Under the pieces are notes generated by a model. It ran no database searches. It saw nothing but the letters and a program-made list of their open reading frames with translations, and was not told where the DNA came from. Below, in pieces: positions 1 through 12,277 of a stretch of DNA of 64,000 nucleotides (position 1 is the first letter of the stretch; every line of letters begins with the position of its first letter). The position numbers and the translations under genes were made by a program. Source of the stretch: Ctenosaura bakeri (lineage: Eukaryota; Chordata; Lepidosauria; Squamata; Iguanidae); the NCBI GenBank assembly GCA_948474755.1, contig CAOLHI010001441.1, forward strand, positions 310,001 through 374,000, written 5' to 3'.

Positions 1-510
1 ATATTTTTTAAATTTTCTTCTTAAGGGAACATAAGTGGATCAGATGTGCTTCAGAAATCAACAAGTTCAAAATCCATAAATATTATGGAAAGAGGAATGC
101 TTAATTTTACCATTAAAAGGAAGTACTTTGGGTACAAATTGTTAGAAACCTACATTTATAAGGGATTTTTCTTTTTCATCTTTTCCGTCAAGTTCGGTAC
201 AGGAAGGGAACTGGGCATCTGATCAGCCTGGGATAGCATAAATCTAAATCTTTGCTTTCAGAAGCACCACATAATGCAGGGACTAACTCTTCAGGTTGTC
301 TGTGTGTTTGTGTGTTTGTGTGCACGTGCATGTATGTATGTGTGTGTGCTAAATCCATTGATTAAAGGTTTCTAAAAAATTTGTGATTTTTTTTTAACCT
401 AAAAAACAGACTTTATTTAAGAAATGGGAAAAATGTTTGTTATTCAACTTAAATTTTGATTAGTAATGTTTTATTTGTTCTGAAATTCAGATTGTCTGAT
501 AATACAAACA

Positions 511-562
511 GCCCTTATTTTAAACACTGTAAGCATGCCCTTAATTTAAACACTGTAAGCAT
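511..562. repeat. 26-bp tandem duplication
   Basis: Two adjacent 26-bp units (511-536 and 537-562) beginning GCCCTTA and ending CACTGTAAGCAT differ at one base. This is a recent local duplication with no visible function. Confidence 0.85.
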
Positions 563-1654
563 TGATAGATACCTTGCACATTAGAATTGCATTCTACAGA
601 AATATTACTATTTCAGTTTGGCTTGGACAGGCTTTGCTAACAAGACTTAAACCCATGTTAATCAGGATGTGCCCTGACTTCCGACTATCCATGCTATGCT
701 ATTTCTTCCTGTTCACATTTTTTTAATATAAAAATACTTATTGTGTTGAGAAGTTTTCTGACACAACAAATAAGAACAAAAACATACACTAAAATGAGGA
801 TGGTCAAAGAACAGATGTTTGAGAATGTCCAATAAAAATAAACTAGAAGAAAGGGAATCAAAATGTGGAATTAAGCATCTGCTTAGCAGCTGTGGAATCT
901 ATCCATTTGAAAATTTAAGAATGTGGCACACTCACTCGCTTCTTCAGATTTCCATTCTATTCTGAATCTTGCAGTCTAGATTATGCAAATCTTCATTCGC
1001 TCTTTGCACCATCCTTTTCCTTTTACAGTGCAGCCACCACCAATCATCCTGGATTCTGCCAGTCTTCATGTATTTATAAAAGTGTCCTCCTCCATTCTCA
1101 TTCTAGAACTTCTGTATACTCAAGAGATAAGAAAGCCAGTTCCTACCTAGCTCCTATCTACCTGTTCTAACAATTCTGTTTCCTAACCATGCAGCTTTTG
1201 TTTTACCCCATCAAAGCCAGTCATCAGAGGGCTAAGATTATACATGTCCACAGGTTAAAGCTGCCAAACTGTCACTCCTGCATATACTTGATGCTGTTAA
1301 TGTCACCTTTTATAGGGTTCTATATGAATCTTGTCCCTATTCTTAACTTCTCTGTTATTCATCCATGTCAGAAAAACACATGGTTGTGGGAATAAAGAAG
1401 GAATAAGCTTTAGCTCCTACAAAGAGCTTAGGCAGACATTTTCCACTGATAGAAGAAAATCTTGTATGATATTACTCTGTGAAAAACTTCCACTAGAAAT
1501 CAATTTCTGCTTATTAATAATAAACAGAATGAATGCATAAAATGATGTCAAATTGGGCTTCTGTAAAGTTGAAAAGTCACTTTTTAAAATGACTGTTCCT
1601 AAGAAGTCTGTATGCATAATCATATGTAGACTGTGAGTTGTCTATGTGTATATA

Positions 1655-1872
1655 TGTATGTATGTGTTGCCTATTGACTTATAGCAAACCCATGAATTTC
1701 ATAGGGTTTTCTTAGGCAAGGAATTCTTAGAAGTGGTTTTGCCAGTTCCTCCTTATGAAATATAGCCTACAGCAGCTGGTATTCATTGATGGTCTCGCAT
1801 CCAAGTACTAACCAGTGCTGAACTTGCATAGCTTCCAAAATCAGATGGCATCTGATGCCTTTAGGGTATTGC
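1655..1872 (-). repeat. 5S-rRNA-derived SINE (5S-Sauria type)
   Basis: Read on the - strand, about 1770-1850 is a decayed 5S rRNA: the C-box-like GGTTAGTACTTGGATG and GCTGTAGGCTAT are clear. It is followed by a SINE body (GAGGAACTGGCAAAACCAC, CCTAAGAAAACCCTATGAAA). The 5S part supplies the internal RNA polymerase III promoter. Such SINEs are known from squamates. It is not a functional 5S gene, since it diverges from 5S and is fused to the SINE body. Confidence 0.8.
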
Positions 1873-3447
1873 TAAATTAGTGTTTTAATAATTTCATTAC
1901 TTTCATTGTTTCTTATAGTTTAGACAAAGTGTTACAGTAAAATATAATGTCCAAGAGAAGTTTTGGATTGCATTTAAACCATATTAGGTGTATAATCCTA
2001 TGCATATTTATTCAGAAGTGAGTGCTTTTGGGTTCAGTGGTGATTGTTCTTAGGGAAATATGGGTAGGATTTCAGCTTGCATATATTTTATTGTTTTGTT
2101 TTTCTTTGTCAAAATACTGTTGACAATACTTTCTGTTCAAATACTTTTCAATATTGAAATATTTTGAAATATTTGAAATGTTTGAAATATTTACACAGCA
2201 TGTAATAAGATGAAATGGAATACTTACAAAAGTTTTGTTTATTAGAAGTCAAATAATAGCAAATCGGAATCCAATTATCTCCTAAGCTATCACCCCATTC
2301 CCCAAACAGCTTGGAGAGCATAATTTAGCAAGACTTGATTTAAAATATGTCTCTGTATAGTAAATAGGATGATTTGATTAAATAGAGATAATTTGCTGTT
2401 ATCAGCTAATGACTGATTGGTTTAGGTTGTATGAACTGTTAAGAATTGAAGGGGAATGAAAAGTGAAGTTGACATTTGGGATGCCTGTAAGGAAGGAGAT
2501 GGCACAAGAGACAATTTGGGAATGACAGTGGGACAGTTGGAATCCTTCTCCACATTTGCTGCCCACCTTTGAGGAGAATATGAAGAAGAGGGGACATGCA
2601 AGCAGAAGAGAAAGAGTTCTTTTTGTTTCATCTCTTTTTTTTTCCCCCTTCTGAGTTATGGGAGTCAGAAAATAGGAATTTGGTGTGTGGTGTTGAAGAA
2701 GAAAAGGGAGATCTACTCTGTTCCTCCTACCTTGACACAGCCAGTGCTGTGGTTTTGAATTAATGGTTCTCTAAAGCAGCACTTCTTAAGCTGTGCTTGT
2801 CAGACAGGGAGGAGGGACTGACATTTCTTTCCCAGTAAGCCTGAGATCAGGATCATATTTGTGCCTATTGTCTGCAGTTGTTTCCTTCTTTCCTGGAGGT
2901 TCTTCAGCAACCAGCAGCTATTGCCTTGTTGACTAGAATCAGTCCCTGGACCATATCTTTGAGCAGCACTGCTTTAAAAGATTCAGAGTACTTAGCAGCA
3001 AAGTTGCAAAAGTGACTATTGTGTTTTAGTCCAGGGCTGCCTTTTACTTCTAGTAGAATCATCATATCAGCAAAGATAGAAGAATCATTTTAGCCTTGTC
3101 ATTTTTATTCTGGACTTAAAAGTATTTTTTTTTTTCATTCCTACATTGGACTGGCTCCTAGGATGACTCTATGTAATATATAAGTGAGCAAAGTCCCTTT
3201 GCAGTGAGCAACACTTGTTCGTGAAGGATCCCCTGAGGGCACCGTTGTATTGTTTCTGCCTTCTTATATGAAGACATTCACACCTTGTCAATCAGAGGCT
3301 GAGACCAGTTGCCTATTCACAGAGCATGAGTAACTTGGAAAGCTCAGAGAGGAAAATGCTGGATGACTGAGCAAAGCTGCTATATTTTCATAGTTTTTAA
3401 ATATGCACTGCTGATGAAATATATGAAGTACAGAGTGCTTGTCATAT

Positions 3448-3655
3448 ATGTGGGGTTTCTATTCCAGGAACCCCTGTGTAAAACAAAAACCATAAGTGTC
3501 ATATTCTGTTGTAGTCAATGGGTACAACATATGCATACCTTCAGCAGCGCAGGCATAAACCCATCTCGTCTGTTGATTATACTGGGATGCAATGCTTCAG
3601 GTAACCTTGCATTCATGCATGTGAAGGTTGCACCAGAAAGTGCACTATATATATA
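3448..3655. repeat. foldback repeat, copy 1
   Basis: About 200 bp similar to 5518-5700. Shared blocks include ATTCCAGGAACCCC, the central GATTATACTGGGATGCA/GACTATAATGGGATGCA block and a CATGCATGTGAAGG-like end. The GTGGGG.../...CCCC ends can fold into a hairpin. Probably a small non-autonomous DNA element; the family is not recognised. Confidence 0.6.
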
Positions 3656-3699
3656 ATCTCTGAAAAGATATCCAAGAGTAGTTGTAGTGGCCATGCAAC

Positions 3700-3830
3700 A
3701 ACATCCAACATCCAGAAAATGGTGATACCTTTATTGGGCCAACCAAAAATGCACAAAATAAATCACACCAGCTTTCAAAGCTCCACTGGCTTGTTCATCA
3801 GGCAAATGTGTTAAAGATCCTACAGGAAAA
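3700..3830 (-). mobile_element. Penelope-like element fragment with hammerhead-like motif
   Basis: The sequence GATACCTTTATTGGGCCAAC...GCTTTCAAAGCTCCACTGGC..TTCATCAGGC belongs to a widely dispersed vertebrate repeat that I associate with Penelope-like retroelements. On the - strand 3801-3770 reads CTGATGA, a short stem-loop and GAAAGC, the core of a hammerhead ribozyme. No protein-coding part remains. Family assignment is from memory of the motif. Confidence 0.5.
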
Positions 3831-5517
3831 GGAAAAAAATGGTTATGTTAAGGGTTAGAGGCGTACATTTTGTCAAGATGTTATTTTTGCTGTTGTCAGT
3901 TAATGTGGTCTGGAGGGATATCTGGAGGGCAAGCAGAGGTCACTCCCCTCTTTGGCCATGTGAGCACTGGGAGACAGACAAAGACTCAGAAATCCAGGCA
4001 ATAAAATTTCAACTCCCATTAGCAGCAGCATGTTTTATTGCTGTTTTGTGGAGTTGGGATGTTGTTATATTTTGTTGTATGGGCAACATGACTATTTCTG
4101 GATATTTTTTCTGGATTTGAGGATATTGCATTTTAATTGCAGCAGAAGAGTCCTAAAGAAGATGGAATCAAGGGACTGAGACTTAACTATTTGAGATTTC
4201 TACCTCTAACAAAGGTAAAACTTTTTCATTGGGACTGCATTTGATGGATTTTATCGATACAGCACCTAAAAGATTTTTCCAGATGGAACAGTACAGAGGC
4301 ATCTTGAGAAATTCAGTGTTCTCTGCCTAAGAAAAGGGTGGGTAGTCTCACCCCAGACAGAAACAGCCTGGATCTCAAGAGAAGTTACTTTTCCTGTTAC
4401 TAATGGAGTTAAAATTTTATTGCCTGGATTTTACAAATCTTTGTCTCCTACATATGTGTAACATTATCCAGAACATTCTACAGCTGAAAAATTTTGCCAG
4501 GTAGTCTCATCCCTATCCCCTTTTTTGACTCTATATGATCTGTGTGACTGATTGTGCCTTTTTTCTCAATTCTTCGATCACTATTATGGTAACATCAGAA
4601 ATGTTCTCTTGTTTCCTCAGGTTTCCTATGTCACTGTTTATTTGTGTCTTTCTTTCTATTGTCTTTTATTCTGTCTTGCATTTCATTCTCTTTTCTTACT
4701 GTCTTGTTTCAGTCTATATTTTTGTATTTTTACAATATATTATGTTGTGTTTTCAAGCTCTTCTTTGCTTATGACTTTGGAGCATGTTAAGTAGTACTGC
4801 CTCCTAGGGGAAATTAGACTGACTCCTTCCATATGAAGCTTCCAGTAAGCAGTTAAAACTGTATTTTATCAGGTGCGTAATATTCAAGAAGTTCCTAGTC
4901 TGTTTTTAAACAACATATTATTCTACAGTTGTTGTTGTGTGTTATACTGTGGTCTTACTGTACAGCATTTATTTCGGGGGCCCTCATGAGCAGGATAATG
5001 ATTTGTACTTTGACTCCTGTATCTTGGAAAAGGACGCACTGGGGCCAGAGCTTCTTTTGGGACGTTCCTTTCTGTTAAGACTGTTATTGAGTGGGGAGCA
5101 TGTATCTAAAGAATGACCCTATAAGTCCTTTGTGTTATGCCTATAGGATTGCATGTCGTGGTGTTAATAATCCCACTAGTTTTGTGACATCTTATCAGCT
5201 CCGTCTGGACAGGATTCCACTTCACTGGTCCCAGTATTGTCTGCGTTTTGGGATTTATTACATGTGATCCTGAGCCATTGGTTTGCAACCAGAAACCTCA
5301 AGGATGCTTTTTTCCCCAGTCTGTTATTGCCACTTCTTCCATGTCATTGTTGACATTCAAGTTCAGTTTTCAGTATTACTCTTTGGTGGCTGTTCATCTG
5401 TTGCTGTTGGGTGTCATAGTGTTTCTTTATATCGATGATTGGCCACCTGTCACCTGTGCCTGGTGAACTCTGTGCCACTGGATCTAGTGTCCTGTTTGCC
5501 TTCTTGAGAACCTGTAT

Positions 5518-5700
5518 ATGTGGGGGTTCCATTCCAGGAACCCCCACATGAACAAAAAACACACCACATTGCTTGCCATTATAGTCAGTGGATGCAATGT
5601 GTAAACATACCCATTCCATCCATTGACTATAATGGGATGCAGTGCGTTGCATGACCTCGCATTGTGCATGTAGAGAGGTCTTGCCAGAGGAGGGCATGCT
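5518..5700. repeat. foldback repeat, copy 2
   Basis: The better preserved copy. A perfect 13-bp hairpin (5518-5530 with 5537-5549, 6-nt loop) opens it. A second inverted pair, 5576-5594 with 5617-5635, matches at 18 of 19 positions. No coding capacity. The family is unknown to me. Confidence 0.65.
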
Positions 5701-6402
5701 TTATTGTTTTTCCACTTCATCAGGACATTGTTCTGCCTGCCTTTTTCCTTGCTCTGCAAACGTAAAGAATTAACTCCACACTTGAGATGTATCTCAGGTT
5801 CTGGTCCTTGAACACTTCAGGTCAACTAGCACCTATAAGATTTAATATTTAAGGCTATTTATTTGCAATCTGGGACCTTGGAATGTCTATCTCTTTCACC
5901 GTAAAACTGTGCTAAAAATGAGTGAGTGAGACATCATTGATTTAATCAGCTGCTGGGTTTTGTTTACGTGCATTCACGTAGGGATATCTCTTTATCCACA
6001 GCGTTCTGTAGTATATCTGTTCCAAGAGTGTGCAGAATGGTGGACACTCTCACCAGGAGAGATGCTGTGTGGGTTTTCCTTAACAAGTTGGTATGCTTAT
6101 CCCATTTACACTAAAACACTTTTCTGTTCATCTGCATGTGTGATACACAGGTACAACAGTGGAGAAGAATTGATTATTTACAGGTTTGGGCTGTGTGAAT
6201 TCCTGAAGCATATATTTCTGTGCCCAACATCTATGGCCAGTTTATGCATGGTTGAGGGAGAAGATGGCTCTCCCCGGTAAACTTTTAGCTGCAGAATGTT
6301 CTAGACAGTTCTCTCTACAGATGAAGAATTCACACGTATAAAGTACGCAAGTAACCAGTCGAGGAAATAATTATATAGGAAAGTAAACTGTCTTTCAAAT
6401 TA

Positions 6403-6918
6403 CAGTAGGCCCTCCATATTTATGAAGATTAGGGGCATAGAACCCTTGCAAAAGTGGAAAAATTGCAAATAGCTCTCACCCTCATAATTCCCCTCCAGAG
6501 CTCCCCCTCCCATTCCTTTGCCTCTGGCCCCAGCATTGAGGGAGCAGGAGAGAAAAAAGACAAAAGGGCTTACTGGTACTTTCCTCTCAAAGAGAGAAGA
6601 GCACAGTTCTTCCCTTCTAGTTACTTCTGGTGGCCATCTGGAAGAGGGAAGGGTAGGAGCAAAGACAACACCTGATCAATCAGCAGCCAATACACAGCAG
6701 AACATACAGCCACATGAGAGAGAAAGCATGCCTCCAGCTGTGGGAGGGGGGGCTTTGCTCACCCAAAAAGAAAAAATGTCCATTTTAATCACAAGCCTGG
6801 CAAGCCTTGGGTGAGGAATACAAGGGAATGGAAGGAGGAAAATGTGGGAGGGGGGAGGCAGGCACATGCCTCATGAATAATCAAATTCACAAAATCTGCA
6901 AATGTAGAGGGAGGACTA
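6403..6918. mobile_element. pogo/Tigger-like non-autonomous element (TA target)
   Basis: The ends are CAGTAGGCCCTCCATATTTA and, reversed, TAGTCCTCCCTCTACATTTG, flanked by TA on both sides (6401-6402, 6919-6920). This fits a Tc1/mariner-superfamily element. The interior includes a GA-rich part and no transposase. Open frames inside (for example 6454-6675) are not genes. Confidence 0.65.
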
Positions 6919-7125
6919 TACTTCAGTTCATGTTAGTAATATATTACTGTGTTATCTTATTCTTTTTAAAGAAGAGATGGGAATATTGTAGTTCTTATCA
7001 AAAGAATTCTAAATATGGATGTTTTTACAGAAAAGAAGAACAAAAGAAATTATATGTTTAGATACTTATCACTCTTTTCCTCTAATATAGCCCTCTCAAA
7101 ATATTCACTTTGTTTACCCTGAAGG

Positions 7126-7242
7126 TTTTTAAGCAAAGGCTGGATGTCCATCTGTTGGGAATGTTTTGATGGGTGTTCTTGCGTAGCAGAGGGTTGGACT
7201 GGATGGCACCTGTGGTCTCTTCCAGCTCTATGATTCTATAAG
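7126..7242 (+). mobile_element. CR1-type LINE 3' end
   Basis: The sequence GGTTGGACTGGATGGCACCT followed by TGGTCTCTTCCAGCTCTATGATTCTAT is the characteristic CR1 3' terminus with its ATTCTATG-type tail. 5'-truncated, noncoding. Confidence 0.85.
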
Positions 7243-8724
7243 TAACCTGTTTCTCCTTTTCAGATCACAAACAGAGAAATAATGGTAGAAAAGGGGGGAA
7301 AGTCTTCACATACTTCTGAAACAAAACATATTTAAAAATAAAATTTCTGTATTTAAATTAGTCTTCTTGGTATTGTAAATCTGATTCCAATAAGCTTTGA
7401 AATCTCAAGTGAGACTTTGTTGGGGTACAGCTTAGCCAAAGTGAAGTGCTTTAATAATGCATTCCTCCACACATCAACTTGGAGATGAGTCCATTTGAAT
7501 TAAAAGCGGGCTTATTCTCAGGGTGGCTGCAGCCCTGTTGCCACTTCTTATTGAAATCCATGAGATTTGAAAAAGTTCTGCTTTGGCTATATGGTACCCT
7601 TGTTTTTAACTGCAGCTCTAGGAAAGCAAACTGCTTTCTGAATAAAATGATATTATGCTCAAGAGCCAATTCCTGATCTGTTCTATACTACACTGTGGTT
7701 CTGATAGTTACACTTTTTGACACAGGCTTGTGTTAGAGAAGTTACAAATGATATTCTGATTTTTAATGACATATTTAATCTGTGTTTTCTTGCTGCAGCT
7801 ATGGAAAAGACAAGTGTATCAGTAGAGAAACCTCCTTAGGTTGCATATTGTTGTATTTATAGCACAATAGATCTCTGACATGGTTGAAGTCTGACTGCTT
7901 TCCATGCATCTCTGCCAGTGCATCTGTTTTCTCTTAATTTATTTGTGAAGATGCCAGAATGAGTGCTTAGAGACTGTTTTGCCTAATAAAGAGGAGACAT
8001 TATGAAAATGCTTTTAATGTATTGCACTGCTGCTTTCTCTTAATGGTCAAGTAAGCTTGAAATGGTAGTTGAGGTTATGTATTGCTTCATGCTTTGGTAA
8101 AATCTAAAAAGTGGTTTGGACACAAAATAATTTTGACAGCAGTGTTGTGATGTTGAATGCTTCATTCTGGATTTCTTACTGCAGCCCACATGTAGGCTTT
8201 TGAACTGTTAATTTATAAAAAAAGGATTCCTTTTTTTGAGTATGAACTAAGATAAAAGACTTTATATAGTTATCTGCCTAGCTTTCTCTTCTAACAGTAG
8301 TGTATGTTCAGCTTAGGTGCTCATCAACTTTGAAGTATTTGTCAGCAGAAAACTATGGGTTCTATCATCAATTGATTGGGTTTCCATCCTTAAGATTATG
8401 CCTCCTCTTCCCCCACATGAGACAATTTTTTTTATGAACTTAAATTTATAGATCTTCATCATTGTGGTAGTACCTGTTCAGACGTTCACACTTTGAACCA
8501 GTAGGAAATAGGAATATATCTCCCAAACTCATAGTTCATCATCTTTACTCTTATTGCTTTGTCTTTTCATAATCTGACTTATCCTTCTTGGACTAAGGAG
8601 GTCTTTCATCTCTGTTCATGGTTGAAGCAGTAAAATGTACAGAGGAGACATAATTATGCAACAGTGACAGGAGTGTTGCCTGTTTTACTGTGCAGGAAAA
8701 TAGTAGCTCCATTTGGATTTAAGC

Positions 8725-8815
8725 CAAGGTGGACAGCCAAATGTTGGAGTGCTGCTCCCAGCATCCCTCATAATTTGCTATGCTAACTAGGACTGCTGAG
8801 AATTATGGTTCAAAA
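8725..8815. repeat. dispersed foldback fragment (CTCCCAGCATCCCT type)
   Basis: TTGGAGTGCTGCTCCCAGCATCCC followed by GGACTGCTGAGAATTATGGTTC resembles the small foldback family also seen near 14945-15080, 24780-24840, 43026-43088 and 61216-61290. The arms contain ACTACAACTCCCAG-like sequence. Degenerate copy. Confidence 0.4.
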
Positions 8816-10130
8816 AGAATCTGGAGGCCTACAGAAATTCCCTTTTCTGCTGGTTCACTGCAAGGCAGGGCTTGTGCTGAGGTTTGGAAGGCCATCCTAA
8901 GCAGACCATTTTGAGCAACTTGAAGTGAGGTTTTCGGTGACTGAAAGTCATTTCCAGTCACTTTTAAAGGGAATTTTCTTGTTATTGGAGCAAATGAGCT
9001 AAAACAGGAGGCAATTTTCAAGCAAAATAAGCATTTTTCAGTGAACACCTTCATCTAGCCTGCAGCAGAATTTCAGCCTTGGGTTTATTGAAATATAAAT
9101 GTGTATAGTGCTCCCCTCCACCATTTCCTCCGGCATGGTGTTGAGTATGCATTCAGAAATGTTTAATTTACCACAACATGCACATCATACACATCTGGCA
9201 AACAGTGATTAATCTTAAATGTGATTATTTTAAACAAGCCAGCATTGGAATTCACTATTTGAAGTTGTCTTGTCTGAACCGTAGTTGAGATTAGTCTGAA
9301 TGAGGTATACTGTGGTTTCCACAACTCATGATTTATTTGCAAACCAAAATTACAAACCATAGTTTGAACTGAGGTTCCAGCTCTGGTTTGTGGGCAGACT
9401 GTTTAGGCATAACATCAAACTGAAGTTGTTATGGTGGCACAAAGCAAGGGGAGCAGGAATTGAAATACAGATGCTAAAGCACAACCATCACAGACAAATC
9501 ATAGTTTCTCTGGGACATCTGAACCAGGTTTCTGATGTAAACTGAACATTGGAATTTGCCAACTCTGATGATGATAAACAGACTTAAAATAGCAGTATGG
9601 AAACAGTTGTATGATTGTGGCAGTATTTGTATATCATTCCCACAGTTTGTTTGTTAGCATTGACTGGATGTTGTTTGGATATGAACAGTATAAATAATAT
9701 GCTTTTTAATTCTCAGTGATCGGTTGAATATCTCTTTCACCAGAAAGAAAACATTGTCTTCTCCAGGAGAAACATCAAAAGGAAACATTGAAATACTGTG
9801 ACTCCATTATCCATGGTTCAGTTTAAGCAGACATGTTACGTGTAGAAACCATTATAAGTTAATATAGCACATGAAAATTAAAGCCTGTTCCCCCAAAATA
9901 AGCGAATCGTATTTAATTTTTCTTAGAAAAATTCTTACTAGATGTAGCCATCAAACTAGTTAGGCATTACAGATTGTCGTTGTGGAGTTTCAGTGTCTAG
10001 TGTAGTTACTGGGAGGCAAATTGCACTGAGCCCAAATTATTGTGAAATCAGAATGCTTTTTTTCATTCGTCAGAGCTGATATGCATGCTGATAGAGAGAA
10101 GCTTATTTATAGATGTGTATCTAAGATCGA

Positions 10131-10180
10131 CGTGAGTGTGTGTGTAACTGTGTCTCTGTCTGTCTGTCTGTCTGTTTGTC
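10131..10180. repeat. TG/TCTG microsatellite
   Basis: A GTGTGTGTGT run passes into CTGTCTGTCTGTCTGTCTGT. Simple repeat. Confidence 0.9.
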
Positions 10181-11513
10181 TAAATGCTACTACTGTTTCC
10201 CGCTTTCAGCAGAATGGCTCTATGAACCAGTGCTGAGATGCCATTTTAAGAGGTTAAATTACTTTCTAAATGTTTCTGTGAAGGAGAAGGGAAGGGAAAA
10301 AGATCATGTTACTCATTCACATTCCAGAGCCTACCACTACACTTGAAGGCTGGAGACATGCTGGCTAGAATACACAGTTGCCAATCGTCTTTAGCCCTCC
10401 CCCCACTCAGGGGAGAGACCAAAAGAGATTTTCTTTGAAAGGGGCCTGGAAAGGGAAAATAATTTTCTTCTCTCCAAAAATGTTTTAAGTGCAGTTACTA
10501 TATCTTTCATTATGCATCATATAATCACTATCCTCAAAGTTCCCTACTTATTTCTTTTTTTAGTTTTGGTTAATCCGTAATGTTTTCTGTTTTTGTTTAT
10601 GTTGTTGTTTTGTTTTTTGTATTTTGAGGAAACGCAGGCTAATACCATAAATTAATTTTAGGAAGAAACCATCAAGGAATTGCAGACGAGGTTTAAGATC
10701 CTACAAATGCAACGTAGTATTAGCATGTTCATACTAATTTAAATGCAAACAATTTAAAGATTATAAAACTGTTTGTTGGTCATTTATTCAGCTATTTCTA
10801 TATTCTGTCATATTTTATTCTCAAATTCCGTTATAAGAAGAAAATAAGAAATTGCTTGGTCCAGTTGTCTGAGACAGGAATACATATATTGTTACAGACA
10901 AAAATCCGTATTACCTTATTCATAAAGACTTTCACTTTATCTTCATTTGGGACAAAGCTCTTCACTGGGTAAATAATGAAATGAAGTAGCAAATGCATCT
11001 GGTCTCTTCTGTTCCCCTCCCGGGACATAAGACAGGAGCACATCCCTGTCCTTTAGAAACATACTTCTGAATGTTTGAGATGCGGTTGTAATGAAGCTAA
11101 ATTAATAGATGTGTATCAGCTGAAGTTGGTCCTGTAAGGATTATACACCCTATCTTTCGTATCTTGATTTATCATTCATCTTCAAGTTAACTCAGAAGTG
11201 AAAGGAAGGTAAATCAGGATGCTGTGATAGGTCTCTAGATTAGTTGAAGTAGATCAATGAGAATTTCTTTTCAGCTTCAACAAAATGATTCCCCCTTCTG
11301 TAAAACATGCTGTCATAATATGGAAAAGTGAATGGGATAACTAGCGGTGGATTTTTGTGTTTAAGGAGCATGGGCTCTTTGGTGTTCCAGTACTGAGATA
11401 AATTCCTGAGCTCAAACTTCTATAATTCTTATTCTTCTTTGTGATCTCTGCGACTCACAGAAATTTGGTTATCTGTGCTCATTGCTCATGGCATGGTTGG
11501 GAAGCTTCTAGAT

Positions 11514-12277
11514 CAGAGCTTTCCAAACTGTGTGTTGTGACATGTTAGTGTGTCAGCCACAGTGTGTAGGTGTGTCATGCAAACATAATAGGTGGGGGGG
11601 CTGCCTCTCCCACCACCGCAGTGGGCCAGGCCTGGGTGAAGGGGCTGCCTCTGTTTCCGCCGCTCCGAACCAAGGAAGATGGTGGCGGTGGGCCAGGCCC
11701 AGATGGAGGATATGCCTGTCCTGCTGCCATCACTGCCCCAACCTGAAAAAGACTCCAGCAAGAACCGTGATGGTGGGCCAGTCTTATGTGGAGGGGCTGC
11801 TTCCACTTACTAAATTACAGTAATCCCTCCACATTCACTAGGGTTAGGGGCACAGGACTCCCGTGAAAGTGAAAAAAATGTGAATAACTCTAGGCCCCCT
11901 TGAGCCATATTTAACACACATGAAAAAATATGATCACCATATTCAACCCACCATGGATTCCTTTGAGGCACTAGGGTTCCTCTACAAGGCAGAAGTGGGT
12001 GGCTGGGGGGCTTACTGCCTGCTGCTGCCCCACACCATTTTTAACAGGCACTTAAAAGCCTTGTTCACAGTATCTCAGTCTTGCGAAGTTTGCAGTCCCT
12101 ATTAAAAATGGCATAGGGGAGGCAGCAGAGATGACAGCAGATAATCCATGAATAATCAGATCCACAAAATGAAACCTGCAGATGTGGAGGGCTGACTGTA
12201 CTTACTGAATCACTGTGTCTCAAAATAATGCATGTCTAAAAAGTGTGTCACCAACAGGAAAAGTTTTTAAAGCTCTG
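11514..12277. mobile_element. hAT-type non-autonomous element, interrupted
   Basis: Terminal repeats begin CAGAGCTTTCCAAACT and, reversed, CAGAGCTTTAAAAACT. Flanking 8-bp duplications TTCTAGAT (11506-11513) and TTCTAGAG (12278-12285) match at 7 of 8. The GC-rich interior resembles the related copy at 46348-46735. A pogo-like element (11818-12198) splits it. No transposase. Confidence 0.75.
11818..12198. mobile_element. pogo/Tigger-like element nested in hAT element
   Basis: A 381-bp element with ends CAGTAATCCCTCCACATTC and, reversed, CAGTCAGCCCTCCACATCT, flanked by the TA dinucleotide on both sides. It resembles 63423-63790 through most of its length. Non-autonomous. Confidence 0.8.

Noticed and set aside
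1770..1850. 5S rRNA gene
   Set aside because: Decayed and fused to a SINE body; not a 5S gene.
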